Positions 51,911 through 61,138 of a stretch of DNA of 64,000 nucleotides are shown here, one piece after another (within the stretch, counting starts at the first letter, position 1; every line of letters begins with the position of its first letter). The DNA is taken from contig DJVU01000006.1 of NCBI GenBank assembly GCA_002441345.1, forward strand, positions 257,020 to 321,019, in the 5' to 3' direction. The notes beneath the pieces are model-generated. The model did no database searches. It saw nothing but the letters and a program-made list of their open reading frames with translations, and was not told where the DNA came from. The translations under genes were made by a program, and so were the position numbers. This DNA comes from Bacteroidales bacterium UBA6248 (GTDB lineage: Bacteria > Bacteroidota > Bacteroidia > Bacteroidales > Lentimicrobiaceae).

Positions 51911-52810
51911 ATGGTATATGCCATAGGCGAATGTCTGCTTGATATTGTTTTCAGGGATGAAAATCCTGTGTGGTCCTGCCCGGGAGGCAGTCTGCTTAAC
52001 TCTGCCGTTTCACTGGGCCGGTCGGGTGTCCCGGTGGCTATGATTTCCGAGACAGGAGAGGATAAAACCGGCAGGCTGATTCTGAATTTTCTTCGGAGAA
52101 ACAAGGTTGATATTTCCGGGTTTACGATGTTTCCTGGTAATTCAACTCTGGCTCTGGCATTTCTGGATGCCGGCGGCGATGCTTCGTACCAGTTTTATCA
52201 CAGCCTTCCCGAAAAGGCCCCGGAAATTTCTGTCCCCGATTTTCGGGAAAACGATGTCTTTATGATGGGGTCGTTCTATTCGGTGAAGCTGCGCAACCGG
52301 CCGAACATTCTGCGGATGACGGAAGCGGCGCGCAGGGGCAAGGCGGTGGTATTTTACGATCCGAATTTCAGACAGCCGCACCTGAAGGAACTCCCGGAAA
52401 TATTGCCATTTATTCGTGAAAATATACGTCTTTCGGATTTAGTCAGAGGTTCGGATGAAGATTTCAGACTTATCGCCGGTGCCGGAGACGGTGAGCAGGC
52501 ATATGCATTTGTGCGGGATTGTGGTTGCGAAAGATTAATTTATACGAAAAACTCTGACGGATTAACGCTGTATACTCCCCGGTATTCAACAACGGTAAAA
52601 GTGCCTGCGATAAAGGTTGTAAGTACCATTGGAGCCGGTGACAGTTTCAATGCCGGCCTGGTTTCGGTAATTCATAAATTCGGGAAAATTGAAGAGAGTA
52701 AGGTATTTTGGGACGAAGCTATCCGCAAGGCGATTATATTTGCATCCGAAGTATGCGGCAGCAGATACAATTTTATCGGCTGGCCTGCATCTTCCCAAAC
52801 CCTGAAATGA
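51911..52810 (+). CDS. PfkB-family sugar kinase
   Basis: 299 residues of the ribokinase/fructokinase fold. The N-terminus has the Gly-rich substrate motif CPGGSLLNSAVSLGRSGV, and the C-terminal ATP motif with the catalytic Asp is VVSTIGAGDSFNAGLVS. The sugar specificity is unknown. It starts 9 bases after porU copy 2 and its stop overlaps the next gene by 4 bases, so it is in the same transcript. No link to type IX secretion is known. Confidence 0.9.
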   Translation: MVYAIGECLLDIVFRDENPVWSCPGGSLLNSAVSLGRSGVPVAMISETGEDKTGRLILNFLRRNKVDISGFTMFPGNSTLALAFLDAGGDASYQFYHSLPEKAPEISVPDFRENDVFMMGSFYSVKLRNRPNILRMTEAARRGKAVVFYDPNFRQPHLKELPEILPFIRENIRLSDLVRGSDEDFRLIAGAGDGEQAYAFVRDCGCERLIYTKNSDGLTLYTPRYSTTVKVPAIKVVSTIGAGDSFNAGLVSVIHKFGKIEESKVFWDEAIRKAIIFASEVCGSRYNFIGWPASSQTLK

Positions 52811-53358
52811 TAGTAAAAACACTCGCACGCGTACTGCTCAGACTGCTGGGATGGAAAATAACCGGAGAGCTCCCGGGAAATCCTCACAAATGTGTGGTTA
52901 TGATGGCTCCCCATACAGCGAACATAGATTTCTTTTACGGATGGCTGGGATATGCGTCCCTGGGATATAAATCCTATTTTTTTATCAAAAAGGAAGCTTT
53001 TAACCGCTTTACCACTCCTGCCCTCAAGGCGATGGGAGGCATTCCGGTTGACCGGTCACACAGCACCAATGTGGTGCATCAGCTTACCGAAGAGTTTAAC
53101 AGACGCAAATCGCTGATCTTAACCATTACGCCTGAAGGAACCCGCAAACGGAATCCGCACTGGAAAAAGGGTTATTATTTTATCGCACGGAATGCCGGTG
53201 TGCCCATAGTTATGGGATACCTTGATTATAAATCGAAACGGGGAGGGTTTGGACCGTCGTTTATGCCCACAGGGGATTATGAGACTGATTTTAAAATAAT
53301 CCGGAAGTTTTACAGCGATAAAGTGGCCAGACACCCGGACCGGTTTGTGATTCCATAA
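52807..53358 (+). CDS. PlsC-like acyltransferase
   Basis: 183 residues from the ATG at 52807, which overlaps the kinase stop in the ATGA arrangement; earlier in-frame ATGs lie inside the kinase gene. The catalytic His-x4-Asp motif is in MAPHTANIDFFYGW and the phosphate-binding Glu-Gly-Thr-Arg in TITPEGTRKRNPHWKKGYYF. The family transfers acyl groups to lysophospholipids; this small type is found near lipid and surface genes. Acyl acceptor unknown. Confidence 0.88.
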   Translation: MIVKTLARVLLRLLGWKITGELPGNPHKCVVMMAPHTANIDFFYGWLGYASLGYKSYFFIKKEAFNRFTTPALKAMGGIPVDRSHSTNVVHQLTEEFNRRKSLILTITPEGTRKRNPHWKKGYYFIARNAGVPIVMGYLDYKSKRGGFGPSFMPTGDYETDFKIIRKFYSDKVARHPDRFVIP

Positions 53359-53438
53359 AAATCCTATCGTTTCAGAATCCGGTTCAGAAAAATTGATTGC
53401 CAGAAGAATTTACACATCCGTAAAGAAAATAAAACACG

Positions 53439-54545
53439 ATGAATCGACTTTTATTTGTTCTGCTTTTTAGTGCTTTTTTGTCGCCGGCTCTTTCGCAGGA
53501 TGGTGCCAGACGAAATTTTCATATTCCGGATGCAGCCGGTTTTTATACCCTCAAAGGAGATTTTCATACCCATACCGTCTTCTCCGATGGCCTGGTATGG
53601 CCAACCCTGAGAATACTGGAAGCCTGGCAGGAAGGTCTGGATGTTATTGCCATTACCGATCATATCGAATACAGGCCTCTCAGGGATGATGTAAATCCGG
53701 ACCTCAACCGTTCGCATGAAATAGCCCTGCCAAAAGCGGAGCAGTTGGGAATTTTACTGGTGAAAGGTGCCGAAATCACACGCAGTATGCCCCCCGGACA
53801 TTCTAATGCGCTGTTTCTTAACGATGTTTCAAAGCTGGACACTGAAGAATGGTCCGATGCATTTGCGGAAGCCGGTAAACAGGGAGCTTTTATTTTCTGG
53901 AACCACCCGGGGTGGAAAGCCCAGCAACCCGATACCACAATCTGGTTTCCGGAGCACGATAAACTGCTCGCCGACGGACTGCTTCACGGAATAGAGATCG
54001 TAAATTACAAGGAATACTATCCGCAGGCATTTGCATGGGCACTCGATAAAGACCTCACCATCATGGCAAATTCGGATATCCATGGCTCCATACACAGTGA
54101 ATATCATTCCGGACGAAGCGATGTGCGGCCCTTTACCCTGGTGTTTGCCCGCGAAAGGAGCGTGAAAGGCGTGAAAGATGCACTGATGGATAAGCGCACG
54201 GCAGCGTACTATAACGGCAATGTGTACGGACGCGGAGAGTGGCTGGAAAAGCTGTTTGACGCATGTACCGGACAAGAGGTAAATGCCGCCGCCTCGGGAA
54301 ATGGGAAACGGAGCATTTTTCTCACCAATTACAGTGGTATCGGCTTTTATCTGGTTCCGGGAGAGGAAGCACGTAAGGCTGGGCTGATCTACGATATTGA
54401 ACTGCCGCCTTATTCGACCATTGGACTTACACTGAAAGTGCCCGGGCAGAATGAATCGCCGGCAAGTGCAATATTGCTTGAGTATTCGGTAACAAATATG
54501 TTCACCTCGCCGGAAAGTTGCCTGAAAACCAGTCTCCGGTTTTAA
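53439..54545 (+). CDS. Exported PHP-domain phosphoesterase
   Basis: 368 residues with a signal peptide (LLFVLLFSAFLSPALSQD). The metal motifs of the PHP fold are complete: FHTHTVFSDG, VIAITDHIEYRP, FIFWNHPGW and IMANSDIHG. The C-terminal 80 residues look like a beta-sandwich. PHP proteins hydrolyse phosphate esters with a trinuclear metal site. An exported one may scavenge phosphate. It is 80 bases behind the acyltransferase gene on the same strand. Confidence 0.87.
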   Translation: MNRLLFVLLFSAFLSPALSQDGARRNFHIPDAAGFYTLKGDFHTHTVFSDGLVWPTLRILEAWQEGLDVIAITDHIEYRPLRDDVNPDLNRSHEIALPKAEQLGILLVKGAEITRSMPPGHSNALFLNDVSKLDTEEWSDAFAEAGKQGAFIFWNHPGWKAQQPDTTIWFPEHDKLLADGLLHGIEIVNYKEYYPQAFAWALDKDLTIMANSDIHGSIHSEYHSGRSDVRPFTLVFARERSVKGVKDALMDKRTAAYYNGNVYGRGEWLEKLFDACTGQEVNAAASGNGKRSIFLTNYSGIGFYLVPGEEARKAGLIYDIELPPYSTIGLTLKVPGQNESPASAILLEYSVTNMFTSPESCLKTSLRF

Positions 54546-54719
54546 CCATCATACAAATCCGCTGATCGTAAGGATGATTAATGCATAATGCGATTACAGA
54601 GAGCTCTTTTTCAGCTGATACCTGAGTTTTCCGGATATTGCCCGGCAGGTGCGGATTCCCGCTGTAAACAGATGTTTCCGATTTATTTATTGTCCGTTAG
54701 GTATTGCATTATTAATCAC

Positions 54720-54727
54720 TATCTTTG
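54720..54727 (+). promoter_or_regulatory. -7 promoter element of upp
   Basis: TATCTTTG matches TAnnTTTG, giving a leader of about 38 bases before upp. No good -33 element. Confidence 0.5.
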
Positions 54728-54771
54728 CGTCCAGTTAACAGAACGGGATAGATAATTTTAATTTTTCAAAA

Positions 54772-55422
54772 ATGGTTCAAAATCTGGGAGCACAGAATTC
54801 GATTTTCAATCAATATATTGCTGAAATCAGAGATTCGGTTATCCAGCAGGACAGTCTCCGGTTTCGTTATAATATGGAACGGATGGGTGCCATTTTTGCC
54901 TATGAAATCAGCCGTCAGCTGGAATATGAAGCCAGGGAAGTAGTTACATCCCTTGGTACTGCCGAAGTTCCGGTGCTGAAGCAGTACCCGGTACTTGCAA
55001 CCATCCTCAGGGCCGGCCTTCCGCTTCACCGGGGGATGCTCAATGTGTTCGACCGTTCCGATAATGCTTTTGTTTCGGCCTACCGTAAGCACAGCAAAGA
55101 CGGCAGATTTGAAATCCAGGTTGAATATGTTTCGGGTCCCGACCTCACCGATAAAGTACTGATTGTTTCCGATCCCATGCTTGCTACCGGAGCATCGCTG
55201 GTGCTAAGCTATAAAGAGCTACTGGCCAAAGGTAAGCCTTCGCATACACACATTGTTACCCTGATCGCTAGTACTCAGGGAATTGATTACATCAAACGAT
55301 ACCTGCCCGCACAGGATGTTACCCTGTGGGTTGGGGCTGTCGACGATGAGCTTACTGCACAGGCCTATATAGTGCCCGGACTTGGCGATGCCGGTGACCT
55401 AGCCTTCGGAAGTAAAATATAA
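54772..55422 (+). CDS. upp: Uracil phosphoribosyltransferase
   Basis: 216 residues. The PRPP motif is VLIVSDPMLATGASLVLSYK, and the uracil-binding C-terminus is AYIVPGLGDAGDLAFGSK; PVLATILRAGLPLHRGMLN is also typical. The enzyme makes UMP from uracil and PRPP in the cytoplasm, for pyrimidine salvage. It appears to be monocistronic. Confidence 0.95.
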   Translation: MVQNLGAQNSIFNQYIAEIRDSVIQQDSLRFRYNMERMGAIFAYEISRQLEYEAREVVTSLGTAEVPVLKQYPVLATILRAGLPLHRGMLNVFDRSDNAFVSAYRKHSKDGRFEIQVEYVSGPDLTDKVLIVSDPMLATGASLVLSYKELLAKGKPSHTHIVTLIASTQGIDYIKRYLPAQDVTLWVGAVDDELTAQAYIVPGLGDAGDLAFGSKI

Positions 55423-55604
55423 ACGGCTTTTTTTATTGACTGTATGATAGGATGCACCCGAATGCACTGATCCGCTGTGTTCTGATTTTCCGGTTTTTTC
55501 ATAAAGGCCTGTCTCCGGAAGTTATACCGTTCTCGTTTATCAGGGATTTTGCCATACGGTACAGGTTTGGCATGTAAAATTCATATTAGTGCGAAATTTT
55601 GATG

Positions 55605-55612
55605 TAAGTTTG
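55605..55612 (+). promoter_or_regulatory. -7 promoter element of the permease gene
   Basis: TAAGTTTG matches TAnnTTTG. The transcript would begin about 8 bases before the ATG at 55627, so the mRNA would be nearly leaderless. Confidence 0.45.
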
Positions 55613-55626
55613 TAAAAAATCGCGGC

Positions 55627-56865
55627 ATGACCGGCTTAATATCGGAAAACCTCAGGATCGCACTCGATTCCATTCGTAGTCACCTGCTCAGGAGTATTCT
55701 GACTGTTCTGATTATCGCCTTTGGCATTATGGCTCTGGTTGGGATTCTTACTTCTATTGACGCCATTAAATATTATCTGAACGAGAATTTCACCTCCATG
55801 GGCGCCAATAGCTTTACTATTCGAAACCGCAGTATGCGCATTCATATGGGTAACCGGACCACCCTTCCGCGTAATTACCGCTATATCACCTGGCAGGAAG
55901 CTTTGCAGTTTACCGGGAATTACCGGTACGGACAGGCTTCCGTACAGACATATGCCACCAATACCGCTACCGTGAAATATGGATCGGTAAAAACCAACCC
56001 CAATATTCCTGTGATTGGTTCCGATGAAAACTACCTGAGAGTATCTGGAAATGAGCTGGAGAAAGGAAGAACTTTTTCAGCCGGTGACATAAGCAATGGT
56101 TCTTATGTTGCGGTAATCGGTTCGGCGCTTTCATCCAGGCTTTTCAAATCCGGAGTTGATCCAGTAGGCAAAATTATCAGTATAGGATCCGGAAAGTACC
56201 AGGTAATAGGTGTTATGAAGGCAAAAGGAACAGGTATGGGATTTAATACAGATAATACCTGTATTGTGCCTGTAACCAATGTCAGGCAGGCATTCTCGCG
56301 CCCGAAAATGACGTTTACGATCAACGTTGTTGTGGAAGATCCTTCGCATCTGGAAACTGCTCTGGGAGAGGCTACCGGGCTGTTTCGCGTAATCCGGGGC
56401 GTAAAGGCAGGAGAAGAAAATAACTTTGATATCGAAAAAAGCGACAGTCTGGCCGAAATGCTGTTTGAAAACCTGAAATACCTGCGGCTGGCGGCTACGA
56501 TTATCGGTGCCATCACCCTGATCGGGGCAGCCATCGGGCTGATGAATATAATGCTGGTGTCGGTAACGGAACGTACTCAGGAAATTGGAATCCGCAAGGC
56601 AATGGGTGCAACCAGCAAAACCATCCGCAACCAGTTTCTGGCCGAAGCCATTGTTATAGGCCAGATCGGAGGAATTGTGGGAATTGTCTTCGGAATCGGA
56701 ATTGGAAACATTCTGTCATCCATTATCGGTTCGGGATTTATTGTTCCGTGGGCATGGATTATTCTGGGCGTTCTGCTCTGCTTTGGTGTAGCCGTTGCCT
56801 CAGGATACATACCAGCCAACAAAGCTGCACGGCTTAACCCGGTTGATTCGCTGCGGTATGAGTAA
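55627..56865 (+). CDS. MacB/FtsX-type ABC transporter permease
   Basis: 412 residues with four membrane helices: one at the N-terminus (RSILTVLIIAFGIMALVGIL), then a large periplasmic MacB-like core (about residues 45-270) and three C-terminal FtsX helices (LAATIIGAITLIGAAIGLMN, EAIVIGQIGGIVGIVFGIGI, and AWIILGVLLCFGVAVASGYI). The conserved cytoplasmic segment TERTQEIGIRKAMGATSKTI is present. Such permeases export lipids, peptides or signals with an ATPase and a membrane-fusion protein, none of which is adjacent. Confidence 0.9.
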   Translation: MTGLISENLRIALDSIRSHLLRSILTVLIIAFGIMALVGILTSIDAIKYYLNENFTSMGANSFTIRNRSMRIHMGNRTTLPRNYRYITWQEALQFTGNYRYGQASVQTYATNTATVKYGSVKTNPNIPVIGSDENYLRVSGNELEKGRTFSAGDISNGSYVAVIGSALSSRLFKSGVDPVGKIISIGSGKYQVIGVMKAKGTGMGFNTDNTCIVPVTNVRQAFSRPKMTFTINVVVEDPSHLETALGEATGLFRVIRGVKAGEENNFDIEKSDSLAEMLFENLKYLRLAATIIGAITLIGAAIGLMNIMLVSVTERTQEIGIRKAMGATSKTIRNQFLAEAIVIGQIGGIVGIVFGIGIGNILSSIIGSGFIVPWAWIILGVLLCFGVAVASGYIPANKAARLNPVDSLRYE

Positions 56866-56880
56866 AATGTAATTTCTTAC

Positions 56881-58206
56881 ATGCAAATGGATGAGCTCCT
56901 GATATATACAGAGCGTGAAACTGCCCGGCTGCACTACATTGCTGGTCTCATTGCCGGAGAGCTTCTGGGCCTGCGCATTGTTTTAACCACACGAACGGAC
57001 GATTATCTTGCCTTTCAGGGAGCAAAATTGTGTTATCATACCCATTCTCTGGCTCCCGGACAGGAAATTCACATTATACCTGCGGGATTGCTCTTCGAAA
57101 AGGGGATTAACAGTCATCAGCTGCATTTTACCGATTTTGACGGCGCCCGGGCGTTTTTTCCGGTATACGGAAAAACGGCGGATTTCCCTTTTGATCTGTT
57201 TTCGGCATCGTTCTACCTGGTTTCGAGATATGAAGAGTACCTCCCGTATATGCGCGACGTGCACGGACGGTTTTCTCCTTCCGGAGGCATCGCCCTGCAG
57301 CAGGGATTTCTTGGAGTACCCGTGGTTAACCGGTGGGCTTTAAGCCTGGGGCGTATGCTCAGCGCCCGATTTCCGGGATTGCGATTGCAACCGCCTGCCT
57401 ATAAATTTATTCCCACTATTGATGTGGACGCAGCCTGGGCATACAGGAATAAAGGCCTGATTCGGACAATAGGAGGGTATCTTAAAGATCTTGCATCCGG
57501 AGATCTGAAAGAAGCAATGACCCGTACAAGAGTTCTGCTGGGTTCGGAACCGGATCCGTTCGACACGTTTGAAATACTCTCTGCACTCCATGCACGTTTT
57601 GGACTCAAACCCTGGTATTTCATTCTGTTCGCCGGATATGGGGTGAACGACAAAAATATCCCAACTTCAAACGACAGATTCAGAAATCTGGTAAAGTCTC
57701 TGGCCGACTATGCGTATGTGGGGATTCATCCTTCGTATGCATCAAATACGAATCCTGCCCTGCTGAAGAAAGAAACGGACATGCTCTCCGGCGTTCTGAA
57801 ACGTGAAATTACCGCCAGCCGCCAGCATTTTCTCAAGCTGAGCTTTCCTGAAACATACCGTAATCTTATAAATGCCGACATCACCGACGATTTCAGCATG
57901 GGATTCGCCAGTCATCCCGGTTTCCGGGCAGGAATCTGTTCGCCGTTTAAATGGTACGATCTGGAAGCCGAAACAGTTATGCCCCTGACCATTCATCCTT
58001 TTGCCCTGATGGAAGGTACATTAAGGGATTATATGCAGGTGGATGCCGCGGATGCAATGGATTATATCAGCCCCCTCGCGGATGCTGTCAGATCGGTAAA
58101 TGGAACGTTTATCAGTTTGTGGCACAACGAGTCGATGTCGGAACAAAAACGCTGGCAGGGATGGTCGCGCGTTTACGAAGAGCTGCTGCAATATGCTGCA
58201 CCGTAA
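56881..58206 (+). CDS. Polysaccharide deacetylase-like protein
   Basis: 441 residues. The N-terminal half (about 1-165) is a domain found in Bacteroidota relatives; the C-terminal half has the NodB-like pattern FIPTIDVDAAWAYR (catalytic/metal Asp), YVGIHPSYASNT (metal His) and a late FISLWHNESMSEQ. It probably acts on a surface or cell-wall glycan; the substrate is unknown. No signal peptide is evident. It begins 15 bases after the permease gene, so the two are cotranscribed. The ATG at 56887 is an alternative start. Confidence 0.8.
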   Translation: MQMDELLIYTERETARLHYIAGLIAGELLGLRIVLTTRTDDYLAFQGAKLCYHTHSLAPGQEIHIIPAGLLFEKGINSHQLHFTDFDGARAFFPVYGKTADFPFDLFSASFYLVSRYEEYLPYMRDVHGRFSPSGGIALQQGFLGVPVVNRWALSLGRMLSARFPGLRLQPPAYKFIPTIDVDAAWAYRNKGLIRTIGGYLKDLASGDLKEAMTRTRVLLGSEPDPFDTFEILSALHARFGLKPWYFILFAGYGVNDKNIPTSNDRFRNLVKSLADYAYVGIHPSYASNTNPALLKKETDMLSGVLKREITASRQHFLKLSFPETYRNLINADITDDFSMGFASHPGFRAGICSPFKWYDLEAETVMPLTIHPFALMEGTLRDYMQVDAADAMDYISPLADAVRSVNGTFISLWHNESMSEQKRWQGWSRVYEELLQYAAP

Positions 58207-58386
58207 CCGGGTTGCTTTACAAAAGTTGTTTTCTAAACATTTTCAGGTATCCGGGGTTATTTAAAAGTGTTGTAATAAAATGCAATTCTGGTTGGCTATT
58301 CTGTAATGGAATGTCATGGTATACTGAATTATTAGATTAAGAACGATAGTATTTCGTTATTCAAAGTTTAATTGTACGAGATTAAA

Positions 58387-58692
58387 ATGGAGAAAAGGAT
58401 ACGGATATTTGCAACCGGAAATGTGCAACGCGTCGGATTCCGGCAAAAAGCATCAGAGTTTGCCGATAAACTTGGGATAAGGGGTAAAGCTCTCTATTTT
58501 GGCCAGGGTTTGCTGATTGAAGCCGAAGGGGATGAGCCGGCACTGAATAACTTTATCTCCTGGAGCAGAACCGGTCCGGAAGGATGCCGGATCGAGTCGT
58601 TTACGGTAAGCGAATTACCCGTTCTGCATTACGAAGGTTTCGAAATTGTTCATGGAGTTATTTCGGCTGAATCGGTTTCTGACCAGAACTGA
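58387..58692 (+). CDS. Acylphosphatase-fold protein, catalytic Asn missing
   Basis: 101 residues, the size of acylphosphatases. The phosphate loop is GNVQRVGFRQKA, with the essential Arg19 kept. In the second motif the Asn that positions the water in known acylphosphatases is replaced: KALYFGQGLLIEAEG has Tyr37 where G-x-V-x-N is usual. The enzyme may be inactive or changed. The start at 58387 (MEKRIRIF) fits the family; the frame to 58372 adds five residues. Confidence 0.8.
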   Translation: MEKRIRIFATGNVQRVGFRQKASEFADKLGIRGKALYFGQGLLIEAEGDEPALNNFISWSRTGPEGCRIESFTVSELPVLHYEGFEIVHGVISAESVSDQN

Positions 58693-58774
58693 TTTGTTGT
58701 ATTTCCCAATTACCTTGTCTGACTTCCGGACCGGTATTTTTATCCCCGGATTAATTTTCAGAAAAATTTTCTAT

Positions 58775-58782
58775 TACGTTTG
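58775..58782 (+). promoter_or_regulatory. -7 promoter element of the UpxY-like gene
   Basis: TACGTTTG matches TAnnTTTG. It overlaps the in-frame ATG at 58780, which therefore cannot be the start; 58804 is used. Confidence 0.6.
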
Positions 58783-58803
58783 CAGCGCAATTTCAGCAGA
58801 GCA

Positions 58804-59364
58804 ATGGCCATCAACAAACCAACAGGTAAAAGGATTGAACAGGAGGAGCCCACCTGGTATGCCTGTTATACAAAATCGAGAGCTGAAAAGGCTGTATACC
58901 AGCGGCTTCTGCAGTCGGAGGTGGAGTGTTACCTGCCTCTGCGCAGAACCAGACGTAAATGGAGCGATCGCATGAAATGGGTGGATGAGCCCCTCTTTAA
59001 ATCGTACATTTTTGTCAGAATTATTCCCTCTGAATATGCTGAGGTGATCAAAACAGAAGGTATCTACAAGTTTGTAACCTTTGAAGGTAAGGCCGTGCCA
59101 ATTCCGGAGTCGCAGATAAATGCCATCCGCCTGCTGCTTGGTCAGGATGCCATACTGGAGGTGACGACCGAACGAATTCCTCAGGGACAGGCTATTGAAG
59201 TGCAGGCAGGGCCACTTATCGGGCTGCGCGGTGAACTGGTTCAATACCGCGGAAACCGGAAGGTGCTGGTTCGCATAGGTGAAATCGGGCAGGGACTGCT
59301 CGTAACCATTGATCCCGGACTTCTTATACGAGTCAGGAAGCCAGGATCCGAAGCTAGCGCATGA
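58804..59364 (+). CDS. UpxY-family NusG-like antiterminator
   Basis: 186 residues. The NusG N-terminal domain is clear (TWYACYTKSRAEKAVYQRLL, VECYLPLRRTRRKWSDRMKW, PLFKSYIFVRI) and is followed by a C-terminal KOW-like region (QAGPLIGLRGELVQYRGNRK, VLVRIGEIGQGLLVTID). In Bacteroides, UpxY proteins are the first genes of capsule loci and let polymerase read through them. Here no polysaccharide gene follows on the strand: the M23 peptidase gene converges with it and overlaps its end by 11 bases. Confidence 0.92.
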   Translation: MAINKPTGKRIEQEEPTWYACYTKSRAEKAVYQRLLQSEVECYLPLRRTRRKWSDRMKWVDEPLFKSYIFVRIIPSEYAEVIKTEGIYKFVTFEGKAVPIPESQINAIRLLLGQDAILEVTTERIPQGQAIEVQAGPLIGLRGELVQYRGNRKVLVRIGEIGQGLLVTIDPGLLIRVRKPGSEASA

Positions 59365-61072
59365 GGGTTGCCTTGTATTCCGAGGCGTTTCCGGCTCCGT
59401 CTTCCACATAAAGCACGAATGCGTTAGTTCCGGTATTCATCCGGTCGTCAGGTATGTAGGTCAGCCGCTTGTTTTTTGGGTCGTAATCCATCAGAATCCA
59501 TCTGCCATTCATGGTTCCGCGATAGGTTTTTATACCCGATAAGTCGTCGCTGATGCTCATTACTACAGGCTTGTCCGGTTCCGGCTTCTGGTTGTTGCGG
59601 ATGTTAATTGCCTTAATCACCGGCGAAGTGGTATCGGCCATCACCGTATAACGTCCGAATTCCCTTACCCTGGCCCGAAAAAACTCTCCTTCCGCAGAGC
59701 CTCCTGCCGGCTCCGGTTTTCCTGTATTTCCAAGTTTCACCATAACAAGTTTTTTGCTGTATCCCAGCCATGCATTGTCTATACGCACGGAGAGATCGAA
59801 ATAATCATGCAGGGGTACACCAGGCTTGTGAATGCTGTGCACAGAGGCACAATGTACAGGCATGGCAGGCGATGTGCTGTATTCAAAGTGCAGGGTGTCG
59901 TACAGACACTTACCGGGCAGGCTGATGCGGATGTCGTCGGTGGAGAATTCGTTCAGGCGTTCGTGGCTGAAAACAGGCAAATTCCCTGAAGGCAGGCCGG
60001 AAGGCCATGGAGCTGTAACGCCTTTGATCCTGAAACCCACCGAAGACAGATTCCCGTGACCATCGGCGGTTTCTATTGTAATTGCATAGGTTTTACCAGC
60101 GGTTATTTCGAGAATGCCGTTGTTTTTTATGGTTTTGTAGAGGCTCAGTTTATTGTTGGGGGCTTTTTTTGTACGGATAAATCTCCCCCTTGTTTCATTA
60201 TAATAGGAATAATCAATAAAGCTGTTGATGTAACGGGTTTCGGCAAAGCTGAATTTTTCGGCTTTCCACTCAAAGAAGGGAAGAGAGTCAACAAGAACCC
60301 TGAAAAGGTTGATTCCGTTTTTATTGGTACCTCCGCTTTGCAGGTCGTGAGCGTTTATGCCGAAGGATACTGCCCCGGCGGCCTCAATCTCGTTGTTGTC
60401 AACCAGGCGGTAGGATGTTCCCCAGCCAGCAATTTTCGGATCAAAGTGGACTTTTCTGCCGGCAACGGTACTAGTCTGTCCTTCGGGATAGATTCGGACA
60501 GCATTGATAACAGGCCGGGTAAAATCCCTGACCGGCATCCCGAATAATAAGGGGTTTACAGGCATTTCCGTGGCCGATTCCCGAATCTCAAAATGCAGGT
60601 GCGGACCTTGTGATGATCCTGAGTTTCCTGAGAGGGCAATTACCTCGCCTTTTGTAACTTTTAACAGACCCGGTGCAGGAAACAGGTCGACGTCGAATTG
60701 TTCCAGACGGTATTGTTCGGCCCTGACCCAGGAAGCTATGTCCTTCCGAAACTCCGACAGGTGAGCATAAACGGTGGAATATCCGTTGGGATGGGTAATG
60801 TAAAGTGTTTTGCCGAAACCGAAAGCAGAAACCCTGATTCGTGAAACATAACCGTCGGCACATGCAAGTATGTTTTTCCCTTCAACGCCCTGGGTGCGTA
60901 TGTCGATGCCCGAATGGAAATGATTGGGTCGCAACTCGGCGAAAGATCCGGATAAAACCATAGGAATATCCACCGGAGGAGAAAAGTAATCCGAAGGGAA
61001 GGCAGTCTGAGCCGGACTTTTCATCCCGGAAAGGACAAAAATAATTAATAGAGCGATTATCTTATTCGGCAT
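59354..61072 (-). CDS. M23-family metallopeptidase
   Basis: 572 residues with a signal peptide (MPNKIIALLIIFVLSG, then KSPAQ). The zinc ligands of a lysostaphin-type peptidase are His53 and Asp57 (HFHSGID) and His160 (PHLHFEI), with His104 in VYAHLSEF and His158 also in the site. The remaining 400 residues are beta-rich, with Ig-like features near the C-terminus (SDDLSGIKTYRGTMNG). It probably cuts peptidoglycan cross-bridges. The start at 61072 is fixed by the promoter at 61094-61125; the longer frame to 61138 would lie upstream of the transcript. Confidence 0.92.
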   Translation of the reverse strand: MPNKIIALLIIFVLSGMKSPAQTAFPSDYFSPPVDIPMVLSGSFAELRPNHFHSGIDIRTQGVEGKNILACADGYVSRIRVSAFGFGKTLYITHPNGYSTVYAHLSEFRKDIASWVRAEQYRLEQFDVDLFPAPGLLKVTKGEVIALSGNSGSSQGPHLHFEIRESATEMPVNPLLFGMPVRDFTRPVINAVRIYPEGQTSTVAGRKVHFDPKIAGWGTSYRLVDNNEIEAAGAVSFGINAHDLQSGGTNKNGINLFRVLVDSLPFFEWKAEKFSFAETRYINSFIDYSYYNETRGRFIRTKKAPNNKLSLYKTIKNNGILEITAGKTYAITIETADGHGNLSSVGFRIKGVTAPWPSGLPSGNLPVFSHERLNEFSTDDIRISLPGKCLYDTLHFEYSTSPAMPVHCASVHSIHKPGVPLHDYFDLSVRIDNAWLGYSKKLVMVKLGNTGKPEPAGGSAEGEFFRARVREFGRYTVMADTTSPVIKAINIRNNQKPEPDKPVVMSISDDLSGIKTYRGTMNGRWILMDYDPKNKRLTYIPDDRMNTGTNAFVLYVEDGAGNASEYKATLMR

Positions 61073-61093
61073 CGTCCGTAAAATATTATTTTC

Positions 61094-61125
61094 CAAACCT
61101 ACATGAATTTCCTGCATCATGCAAA
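61094..61125 (-). promoter_or_regulatory. Promoter of the M23 peptidase gene
   Basis: TAGGTTTG (61094-61101, minus strand) matches TAnnTTTG and TTTG (61122-61125) lies 20 bases upstream. The leader is about 15 bases. Confidence 0.7.
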
Positions 61126-61138
61126 TATTGAGCCTCAA

